A stretch of 7,291 nt of DNA, taken from assembly GCA_900321645.1 (NCBI GenBank), contig ONWZ01000158.1:1-7291 (forward strand), read 5' to 3'. The position numbers and the translations under genes are program-made. Of this stretch, positions 1 to 6,800 are shown piece by piece. This DNA is from an uncultured Eubacteriales bacterium (GTDB lineage: Bacteria > Bacillota_I > Bacilli_A > RF39 > UBA660). How positions within the stretch are numbered: the stretch's first letter is position 1; each line of letters begins with the position of its first letter. Below the pieces are notes generated by a model. It was not told the DNA's origin, made no database searches, and worked only from the letters and a program-made list of their open reading frames with translations.

Positions 1-2
1 TC

Positions 3-122
3 AATTTTTCTGAAGGGTATGCTTTACTTTCAAAGGCGATTCTTGTTGAAAGGGTTTCATATATTTTTGATTTTGCTCTTAATGGTAGGGAGAAGTCTAC
101 CCTTTTGGCTATGGTCGCTTAA
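3..122 (+). CDS. 3' end of an unrecognised gene (partial)
   Basis: An open frame enters the window from the left and stops at TAA 120-122. It gives the last 39 residues of a protein, beginning NFSEGYALLSKAI and ending STLLAMVA. The piece looks helical, with mixed charged and hydrophobic residues typical of a real C-terminus. A hairpin followed by a T-rich stretch begins ten bases after the stop, which supports this frame as the real gene end. A second frame over the same bases starts with ATG at 19, but it reads as an unlikely, very hydrophobic and aromatic peptide and is probably a shadow. I do not recognise the family, and the fragment is too short to assign a function. Confidence 0.5.
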   Translation, partial: NFSEGYALLSKAILVERVSYIFDFALNGREKSTLLAMVA

Positions 123-131
123 TCGTAATTT

Positions 132-158
132 GTGCATTTTGACGAATGTACCTCTTTT
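132..158 (+). terminator. possible intrinsic terminator after the partial gene
   Basis: GTGCATT (132-138) can pair with AATGTAC (145-151) across a six-base loop. The stem has seven pairs including one G-U, and it is followed by CTCTTTTAT. It lies just downstream of the TAA at 120-122, where a terminator would be expected. The stem is short and not GC-rich, so the call is tentative. Confidence 0.35.
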
Positions 159-191
159 ATGCTCATTTATAGCAGTACAAATAAAAAATAC

Positions 192-224
192 ATTATTTTT
201 TAATATAAATTGTTAAAAAATAAT
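192..224. repeat. perfect AT-only inverted repeat
   Basis: ATTATTTTTTAA (192-203) and TTAAAAAATAAT (213-224) are exact reverse complements of 12 bases, separated by a nine-base loop. Every base in the arms is A or T and the region is extremely AT-rich, so chance is plausible. It could be a backup bidirectional terminator between the upstream gene and the decayed transposase region. Confidence 0.35.
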
Positions 225-414
225 TAATATACATATAATTAGATTGACTAAAACATCTGATTAGTTTATAATTAAAACGTGTAATAGTGGCGTGGGTATT
301 TAACCGACGATAACTAACTGTTTATCAAAATCATGAGATACTATTTTGAGAGGTGATTATCACCATGACCTATTCGTCTTTAGGCAAAATAATAAGGATA
401 AGAAAAATATTTTC
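225..414. other. intergenic stretch without an intact gene
   Basis: No open frame with a ribosome binding site and recognisable protein was found here on either strand. The lower half (from about 350) may contain the frameshifted tail of the transposase remnant at 415-525, but I could not read it confidently. The only other structure noted is the 13-base palindrome at 352-364. Confidence 0.5.
352..364. repeat. 13-base hyphenated palindrome GGTGATTATCACC
   Basis: GGTGAT (352-357) and ATCACC (359-364) are perfect inverted halves around a single T. The symmetry is of operator size, but there is no intact gene or clear promoter beside it. It may simply be a residue of the decayed mobile element next to it. 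Confidence 0.3.
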
Positions 415-525
415 CAAGGCATCATAAGAAAGACTTCGACATTCTGATTCCAGCTTCAGCATTTTCCTACAGGTTTTGAAAAACATTTCGATATCTCAAC
501 GTTTACCATAGGCTCTGTCATGAAA
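415..525 (-). pseudogene. IS4-family transposase remnant, nonsense and truncated
   Basis: Read on the minus strand from 525 to 415, this stretch gives FHDRAYGKR, then a TGA stop at 496-498, then DIEMFFKTCRKMLKLE and SECRSLSYDAL. It closely resembles the YGKRWDIEVFFKTCK...L..E.RSLSYDA region near the C-terminal end of Firmicutes IS4-family DDE transposases, which contains the catalytic glutamate (here in DIE). The in-frame TGA sits exactly where the family has tryptophan (TGG), so it looks like a single-base nonsense change. Upstream coding (525 to about 640) is out of frame and downstream coding breaks up after SYDAL, so only about 37 codons are readable. The element is dead. It suggests past insertion-sequence activity at the edge of the gene cluster. 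The identification is from memory of the family motif, without a search. Confidence 0.6.
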
Positions 526-677
526 TAGCCTGAACAAACGCCTTCAACAAATATCGTATAACCGAGATTATTTTTAGCAAAATGTTCAACTTGTTTTTCA
601 ACAGAGTTTTTTTACGCTGAGTAGGATTTTTTAGACAATTTGTAATTGTTATTTTTGCTATGAATGGAGTGACGGGA

Positions 678-2081
678 TTGTTACAAAATAAAGTGTTTTT
701 TATTTTTACTCCGATTGATACAAAATATCAAGATGCTTTAACCCATTATGCTCCTTCTCTAGGTCTTGTTGCCTTAGAAAACTATTTATATATCCATAAT
801 ATATCAGTTGAAATAATTGATGGGAGTGTTATTTATTCAAAAGAAGAAATTATTGATTTATTATTGAGAGAAAAGCCTTTATATGTTGGTCAAAGTGTAC
901 AATTGATTTCATATAAAAATTCACTTGAAATAGCTTCTGTTGTTCATTCTTATGGTGGGAGAAATGTTTTAGGAGGTCACCATGCAACACAAATGTGTGA
1001 TGCTATTATGACAAATCACGGAGATATAATAGACTATATTATTGTTGGAGATGGAGAATTAGCATGGTATTCTTTATTGTTAGGAGTAAAAATTCCAGAT
1101 ATTCCTAATATTGTGTATAAAAGCAATGGAGTCATTTATCATAATAGAATACTTGAGTTGGATTTAAATAGCTTACCAACTATAGATTATAGTAGAATAG
1201 ACTTAACCCCATATATGCATAATTTATCAAAATCGAATTTTTCTGATAATGTATATACTAATTATTTGCGTGTTTATTCTCATAAGGGGTGTGGTAATAG
1301 AATTAATGGAAATGGATGTATTTTTTGTGGAAGAGCTGATCGTAATGTAAGGTTTAAATCACCACAGAATTTTTGGAGAGATATTTTACACTGTGTTAAT
1401 GAGCAGAATGCTGATTACATTTTTGATGTTGGTGATGATTTCCTTTTTTCAACTCAGTTTCTTGTTGAAATGCTTGAGATAAAACCGAAAAATTTAAAAA
1501 AATATGATATGGGGATTTTTGGAAGGGCAAATAGAATTACTCCTTACTCATCAGAATTATTGCGAAAAATTGGAGTTGTAGATGTTACTATCGGTTTTGA
1601 ATCTGGTGATAATTTTGTATTGAAAAATTGTAATAAAGCTTTTTCTTCGCCTGAACAAAATATTAATGCGGTTGATTATTTAACTCGTGAAGGAATTGAT
1701 ATTACAGCTAGCTACGTTTTAGGTATGCCTGGAGAAACTAAGGAATCTGTAAAAAATACTATAGCTAATGCAAAAAAAGTTGTTGAGATGATAAATAAAC
1801 GTCTTGGAAGACAACCAAAAGAATTAGTTGCCAATCTTTTAGAACCTACTCCTGGTTCGCCTGCGTATAAGGCTTTAGTGAATGCATACCCAGAAAAGTA
1901 TTATCTTAAAGATTTCATTGACTTAGAAGAAATGCAGAGAGATTATTTTAAACTTTTTTTTGGATTAGATACTTTGCAAAAATACCTCTCTTTTCGAAGT
2001 ATGTTGTCCGAAGCTGCCAAAGAAATACATAGCATGGTTGGTTTTAGTGATGCGCAAGGTTGGTTATCACAAGAAATATAG
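678..2081 (+). CDS. B12-binding-type radical SAM protein
   Basis: This is a predicted cobalamin-dependent radical SAM enzyme. Such proteins cleave S-adenosylmethionine at a [4Fe-4S] cluster, and B12 members often transfer methyl groups or rearrange carbon skeletons; the substrate here is unknown. Numbering from the in-frame ATG at 660, residues 11-150 look like a Rossmann-like B12-binding domain (KVFFIFTP start, GGHHAT at 105-110, IVGDGE at 128-133). The radical SAM barrel follows, with C211, C220 and C223, FESGD (313-317) and GMPGET (355-360). The C-terminal 70 residues are helical. The cysteines are spaced C-x8-C-x2-C instead of C-x3-C-x2-C. I prefer the TTG start at 678 (467 residues), because GGAG at 666-669 lies eight bases before it; the ATG at 660 has no Shine-Dalgarno site and would add six residues. 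The gene stands alone, 147 bp ahead of the next, so a functional link to the NACHT cluster is not proven. Confidence 0.88.
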   Translation: MLQNKVFFIFTPIDTKYQDALTHYAPSLGLVALENYLYIHNISVEIIDGSVIYSKEEIIDLLLREKPLYVGQSVQLISYKNSLEIASVVHSYGGRNVLGGHHATQMCDAIMTNHGDIIDYIIVGDGELAWYSLLLGVKIPDIPNIVYKSNGVIYHNRILELDLNSLPTIDYSRIDLTPYMHNLSKSNFSDNVYTNYLRVYSHKGCGNRINGNGCIFCGRADRNVRFKSPQNFWRDILHCVNEQNADYIFDVGDDFLFSTQFLVEMLEIKPKNLKKYDMGIFGRANRITPYSSELLRKIGVVDVTIGFESGDNFVLKNCNKAFSSPEQNINAVDYLTREGIDITASYVLGMPGETKESVKNTIANAKKVVEMINKRLGRQPKELVANLLEPTPGSPAYKALVNAYPEKYYLKDFIDLEEMQRDYFKLFFGLDTLQKYLSFRSMLSEAAKEIHSMVGFSDAQGWLSQEI

Positions 2082-2228
2082 GAAGTTTGTTTTTAATGCC
2101 GTGATAGTGCATCAAAAGAAAGATATCTATGTAAATTTGTTATTTATTTTTATGCTTTACTAAGATGTTTTTAATTATCATTATTTCTTATTACACAGAT
2201 ATAAAATAGCAGAAAGGAAGTTATTATT
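2082..2228 (+). promoter_or_regulatory. intergenic region with a possible promoter for the downstream pair
   Basis: This 147-base gap separates the radical SAM gene from the next gene. A TATAAA box at 2200-2205 could be a -10 element, but no good -35 is seen at the usual distance. The Shine-Dalgarno sequence AAAGGAAG (2213-2220) follows with eight bases before the TTG start, so it fixes that start. I see no convincing terminator for the radical SAM gene, so read-through into the next genes is possible. Confidence 0.3.
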
Positions 2229-2564
2229 TTGAACAGTGAATTATTAGCGACTATTTCATCTTTAGCATGGAAAGTTATTAAGGAAGGAACTGTGTTGACT
2301 TATAATTTTTTATCAAAAAAGCTAAAGGAGAAAAACACAAAAATATCGGATGATGATATTAAAAAGATCGTAGAGATTATTAACGGAACTCCTGAATGTT
2401 ATAAATTAAACGAACTACTCGTTCAGGGATATTTAATGTCAAATGAAGAATTAAAATCTATTATTGATCGATATAAAAATATTGATCAAAATATTATTGT
2501 TCAGTATTCCTATGGTAGCGGAGATAATATTGGTCATGACAAAATTATTAAAGGTAAAGAATAG
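2229..2564 (+). CDS. small helical protein with C-terminal GSGDN motif (putative adaptor)
   Basis: I do not recognise a named family. The 111-residue protein has an N-terminal helical domain of about 85 residues (LLATISSLAWKVIKEG, then charged helices KKLKEKN, DDDIKKIVEIING and SNEELKSIIDRYKN). A short tail follows with the motif GSGDNIGHDK at residues 96-105. The same motif, GSGDNVAGNK, occurs near the start of the NACHT protein encoded downstream. Such glycine/aspartate/asparagine segments recur in bacterial STAND and effector-associated-domain proteins, where they may form short strands that assemble partners. A helical domain plus this tag suggests an adaptor or trans-acting partner of the NACHT protein (inference). 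The TTG start has a strong Shine-Dalgarno site eight bases upstream. No signal peptide or membrane segment is seen, so it should be cytoplasmic. The stop is two bases before the next ATG, which implies translational coupling. Confidence 0.8.
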   Translation: MNSELLATISSLAWKVIKEGTVLTYNFLSKKLKEKNTKISDDDIKKIVEIINGTPECYKLNELLVQGYLMSNEELKSIIDRYKNIDQNIIVQYSYGSGDNIGHDKIIKGKE

Positions 2565-2566
2565 GG

Positions 2567-3331
2567 ATGTTCACAGATTCATTATTTGGTAGTTTTAAAA
2601 GACACGAATTTATTGAGATACCAGAAGGTTTTTCATATTATGGTAGTGACGAACTTGATCCGTATTCTAGTGAGAAAGAGAAACCCTTACGATGTATATA
2701 TCTATCGACATTTAAGATTTCTAAATATCCAACAACTGTTAGTCAATTTGTTTACTTTTTAAATGATACGGGAAAAACTGATTTGGTTAACTCATCTTTA
2801 GTTTTAAAGAATTCGATTGGTTATGTTATTTCCAAAAAAGGATATGAGGATTACCCAATAACAGGTGTTTCATGGGAAAATGCCAATATGTATTGTAATT
2901 GGTTGAGTTCGAAGTTAGATCAAAATGTAGTTCTTCCTAGTGAGGCTGAATGGGAAAAATGTGCGCGTGGTGAAGATTCTCGTATTTGGCCATGGGGAAA
3001 TTTCTTTAGTCCTTCTTTTTGTAATTCCATTGAATCAAAAAAAGGTCTTTGCAATGTTTATGATTATGAAAATGGAGCATCTCCATATGGAGTAATGCAT
3101 TTATCTGGCAATGTTTGGGAATGGTGTTATGATTATTGGCACGAAAATTCCCACAATGATATTGTATTATTTAATCCAATTAATTTGTTTCCATCTGGTC
3201 GTAGAGTTGTAAAGGGAGGATCTGCATATTGTACCAAGGAAGTCGTTAGAATTGCTTGTAGAGATTGGACAAATTCGATTAATCAGGGAGGGGGTGATGA
3301 TGGTTTTAGAATTGCTATTCGCCCGTTATAA
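2567..3331 (+). CDS. formylglycine-generating enzyme/sulfatase-modifying factor (FGE) fold protein
   Basis: This is a 254-residue protein with the FGE-sulfatase (SUMF1/EgtB-type, C-type-lectin-like) fold and almost nothing else. Landmarks are ISKYPTTVSQFVYFLN (51-66), YPITGVSWENANMYCNWLS (96-114), LPSEAEWEKCARG (123-135), WPWGN (141-145), the hallmark GNVWEWCYD (181-189), RVVKGGSAYC (213-222), R228-I-A-C-R232 and GFR (246-248). True FGEs oxidise a sulfatase cysteine using a cysteine pair just before the R-x-A-x-R segment. Hand-aligned to that segment, the two positions here are not cysteine, although C222 and C231 lie nearby. Catalysis as an FGE is therefore doubtful, and no sulfatase is encoded nearby. 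This fold also appears as a binding or effector module in bacterial conflict systems, which fits the neighbours better (inference). The start is two bases after the previous stop and its Shine-Dalgarno site is weak, so it is probably coupled. No export signal is visible. Confidence 0.88.
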   Translation: MFTDSLFGSFKRHEFIEIPEGFSYYGSDELDPYSSEKEKPLRCIYLSTFKISKYPTTVSQFVYFLNDTGKTDLVNSSLVLKNSIGYVISKKGYEDYPITGVSWENANMYCNWLSSKLDQNVVLPSEAEWEKCARGEDSRIWPWGNFFSPSFCNSIESKKGLCNVYDYENGASPYGVMHLSGNVWEWCYDYWHENSHNDIVLFNPINLFPSGRRVVKGGSAYCTKEVVRIACRDWTNSINQGGGDDGFRIAIRPL

Positions 3332-3358
3332 AGATAAGTTTTTTGAATTAAATCATAA

Positions 3359-3400
3359 TAACAAGGCTGCATTCAGTCTTGTTAGTTTGTTTTTTTATTT
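3359..3400 (+). terminator. Rho-independent terminator between the two gene pairs
   Basis: TAACAAGGCTG (3359-3369) pairs with CAGTCTTGTTA (3374-3384) around the four-base loop CATT. The stem has eleven pairs with a single G-U, and is followed by a T-rich run (3386-3400). It begins 28 bases after the stop of the FGE-fold gene. It also lies just before the Shine-Dalgarno site of the next gene, so it can either end the first transcript or partly attenuate read-through into the DUF2000-NACHT pair. Confidence 0.8.
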
Positions 3401-3419
3401 GTAATTGGAGGATTTCATT

Positions 3420-3845
3420 ATGAACTATGATTATAGAGAAAAGAAAATAGTTGCTGTATTAAACAATAAAATTGAAACAGGAATTGCACTCAATGTTTTA
3501 GGTCATTTAGCTATAAGTATTGGGAATTATGCGAAGGATCATATGGGGAGACCTATTCTTCATGATGCGTCTGGTGTCACACATCTTGGAATTGCAAGAT
3601 ATCCTTTAATTATTACTAAGGCAAATGAAAATAAAATAAGATTAGCAATTAAAGCTGCTCGTGATAATACTAACATTCTTTTTGCAGATTATCCACGTCA
3701 AATGTTAGAAACAGGACATGATGATGAATTAGCTGATAGTCTATTGCTAGTAAAGGAAGAGGATATTCAGTATTTAGGTGCGATTTTTTTTGGAAATTCA
3801 GAAGATATTAATTTAATTACAGGTAAGTTCTCTCTTTATAAATAA
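3420..3845 (+). CDS. DUF2000 family protein (PTH2-like fold)
   Basis: This is a 141-residue cytoplasmic protein matching the DUF2000 pattern. It opens with a strand and glycine turn (KKIVAVLNNKIETGIALNVLGHLA, residues 8-31), then has HDASGVTHLGIARYPLIITKAN and a helix ending near ILFADYPRQML (86-96). DUF2000 is thought to share the fold of the archaeal-type peptidyl-tRNA hydrolase PTH2. The PTH2 GKIAAQ lysine has no counterpart here (TGIALN), so hydrolase activity cannot be assumed. The ATG at 3420 is chosen because GGAGG (3407-3411) lies eight bases upstream; a TTG at 3405 overlaps that site and is not credible. The gene follows a terminator and ends six bases before the NACHT ATG, so the two are probably co-translated. 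A role in the NACHT system, perhaps touching RNA or translation, is inference. Confidence 0.82.
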   Translation: MNYDYREKKIVAVLNNKIETGIALNVLGHLAISIGNYAKDHMGRPILHDASGVTHLGIARYPLIITKANENKIRLAIKAARDNTNILFADYPRQMLETGHDDELADSLLLVKEEDIQYLGAIFFGNSEDINLITGKFSLYK

Positions 3846-3851
3846 TTGATT

Positions 3852-6800
3852 ATGAAGAAAAACAACCAAAATCATTGTGGCAGTGGAGATAATGTAGCAG
3901 GAAATAAGTATGTGTATATTAATAAAGATAATGAATTATCAGATGAAGTGAAAGTCACACATAGTGATTTTTTATCTTATCTTATCAATGAGTTTTCTTA
4001 TCTTCCGATGTTAGGAACAACACATGTACTTGATATTCAAAAGATTTTTATCTCACTTTCCGTATTGCCCGATAGCCCAACTGGTGATAAAATTAATATT
4101 GATACAAGAGGGTTATCTGTTGATACTCATATGGATGAGTTGTATCACAATAGAGATAATGGATTTCCTTACCGGTTATCAATGAATGATTGTATTTCAC
4201 TAAGTAGTATTCTTTTATATAATAATTCTGTAATTTTAGGAGAACCTGGAGCTGGAAAATCTACGTTACAGAAACATTTATTAATTGATATATGCAATGG
4301 GAAAATATATAATGGTTTTCTTCCACTATTTATAAAATTAGCTGATATTTCAATTTATGAATCTGGATGTATTAAGAATTATTTAAAAAACAAGTATTTT
4401 TATTATTATTCAATGATAGAGCAATATCTTTTAAAAGGGAAGGCTATTATTTTTTTTGATGGATTAGATGAAATTTCACATAGGAATCAAAGAATTCTGT
4501 CTGATGAAGTAAATATTTTTTCTTCCTTAGGGAATAAAGTGTGCATTTCATGTCGAACCTCAGTTTTTCCTCGAGGAGTATTATCTAGTAATTTCAAATT
4601 TTTTGAATGTGTAGGGTTTAGCTTATCTCAAAGAAGGAAGTTTATTACTAATTGGTTTTCAGAAACTAATAAAAATATTAATAAAATATGGAAAGATATA
4701 TATGAAAACCAGGTTACTAACGGATTATCTAGAAATCCACTTTTATTATCCTTAATTGCAATTCAATATGAAAATAACAATAATTTTAATGTTTCACAGA
4801 GAAGAATAGATATTTTTCTAGGAGCAATTGAGGCATTAATTAATAAAAAGGATAATCAGATTTGTATTAATCTGTCATTTGAATTAAAACTAAGTTTATT
4901 TGAGTTTATATCATACCAGATGTCAAATCAAAAAAAAGAAGTTTTATCTGTAAATGCGTTGTTTAAGATTATTGGTCAATGGCAGAACTCGATAAACAAT
5001 ACAGATGTTATGATTAATGATTTGTACGAATGGATTATTCACACGGGAATTATGATAATAAGTTCAGATGAAAATAATAACTTCCATAGTATTCGTTTTC
5101 TTCATTTGACATTACAAGAGGCTTTATCGGCAAATTATATTGTTAAAAATACTAATCCCAATGATTACATAAAAAGAAATTTTGGGATTCTTTATAGAGA
5201 AGAAACAATACGATTAGTGATGAGCCTTTTGTCAAAAGAGTCAGCTCAATTATTACTGAATTTTTTTGAAAAATTAACTGCTAATTATTCCTCACAAAAT
5301 AGATCTCTTATTATTTTAATTGGAAGATATATTAGTGATTTAACTTATGGCGAATCGTGTCCTTTTTATAAGAATATATTTAAAAAGCTAATTGAGTTTT
5401 TAGATTATTATGATGATAACGATTATAGTGATTTGATAATTGCAATATCAAGTATTTGTGCTACAAAACAAAGTTATCTTTTGTATTTCATTCAAAAAAT
5501 GAGCGATAATATTAAACAGAATAAGTTACTGTTATCTTATATTAATATATTAAAGTTGTCTCATTCAGAAGTAGCAGCAAAAGAATTGAAACGAATGCCA
5601 ATATTATTAAATAATCTAAATGGAATTAGAAAAGAGAGAATAATTGAATTATCTGGTATTATTATAAATGCTCTTGAATTTTCATATGATGATGATTTTT
5701 GGAAGAATTTATATAGTAAATATGTTAACAAGAATAACAATGAATACGATTCATACCTTTCTGCCATTATTGCTCAATCTATGGCTAAAGTATTGTCAAA
5801 TTCAATAAAAAATGCTATATTCAGTAAATTTGATAATTCTGGTATAAATATATTAGATTTATTTATTATTCTAAAATACGAAGACATATTCATTAATAAC
5901 AAAATATTTTCTTATGTTTTTTCTTACAGCAAAGATTATTGTTTGTGCTGCTTTATTTCTAGTTTAACTGATGTAGAAATTGATTTAAGTATTTCAGATG
6001 TGGAAATAATACTTTCATCCTGTATTGGTGAATCTAAAATTGCCTCATATTTTTTATATAGTCCTATTATCTTTTCAGATACTTCTGCATCTATCATTCT
6101 TGAAAATATTGTTGCAGATATTAGTATCCCAAACATCGTTAGGTGTTCTGCATTAAGCAATTACTTAAGATTAAATAGAAATAATATCGCAAATATTATA
6201 AAAATGATTGATAGAATTATTGATGCAGGAATTGAGGATTATTTTATTGTTACTGTAAATACGTTATTTTTTACAACTTCCTCTTCATATGTTGAATGTG
6301 TTTTTAAAATATTTAATTCAACTGAAGTATCTGATTGTGTTAATTTTTTATTGATTAAGTTTTTAGAAGCCAATTATTTAGATAGTAATTATGTCTTAGA
6401 ATGGTTATCTAATAAATCCTTAATATATATAAATAATGAAGAGATATATCTACATATATTGCTAGCTAGAGCTAAAAATCGAGATTATTTTGTTTTTGAA
6501 AGTCTTATTGATTATTATTTTAAAAATATTTCCAATAAGAATGAAACAAAAATTATTGCAATTTGTAAAGCTCTAACATATATTAACACGGAAGAAAGTA
6601 CAGATGTGTTGATTGAAATATTAAGAAATCAAAATGATATTGTTATTATTAGTTCAGTAATTACTATGCTTGGAACTATCGCCTCATCCAAAACAGAAGA
6701 TTTTCTAATCAACTGTTTAAATGAAAAGAATTGGCCCACAAATTGGCCAAAGGAGCATCTTGAATCAAAAAAAGGAGAACAAAGGCCAACGGATTCTAGA

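Noticed and set aside
19..216. Plus-strand 65-codon frame starting MLYFQRRF
   Set aside because: It overlaps the better-supported C-terminal frame ending at 122, has no ribosome binding site, and is composed of residues expected from translating AT-rich DNA out of frame.
2567..3331. FGE-fold protein as the variable target of a diversity-generating retroelement
   Set aside because: This fold is the usual target, but no reverse transcriptase or template repeat of its 3' end is present in the window.
5561..5767. Minus-strand 68-codon frame inside the NACHT gene
   Set aside because: It lies wholly within the well-supported NACHT coding sequence, with no recognisable motif.
5936..6160. Minus-strand 74-codon frame inside the NACHT gene
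   Set aside because: It is antisense to the NACHT reading frame with no independent evidence of coding.
6732..6750. TTGGCC repeat and TTGGCCAA palindrome near the NACHT 3' end
   Set aside because: It is short, lies inside coding sequence (WPTNWPK) and is explained by a repeated tryptophan-proline pair.
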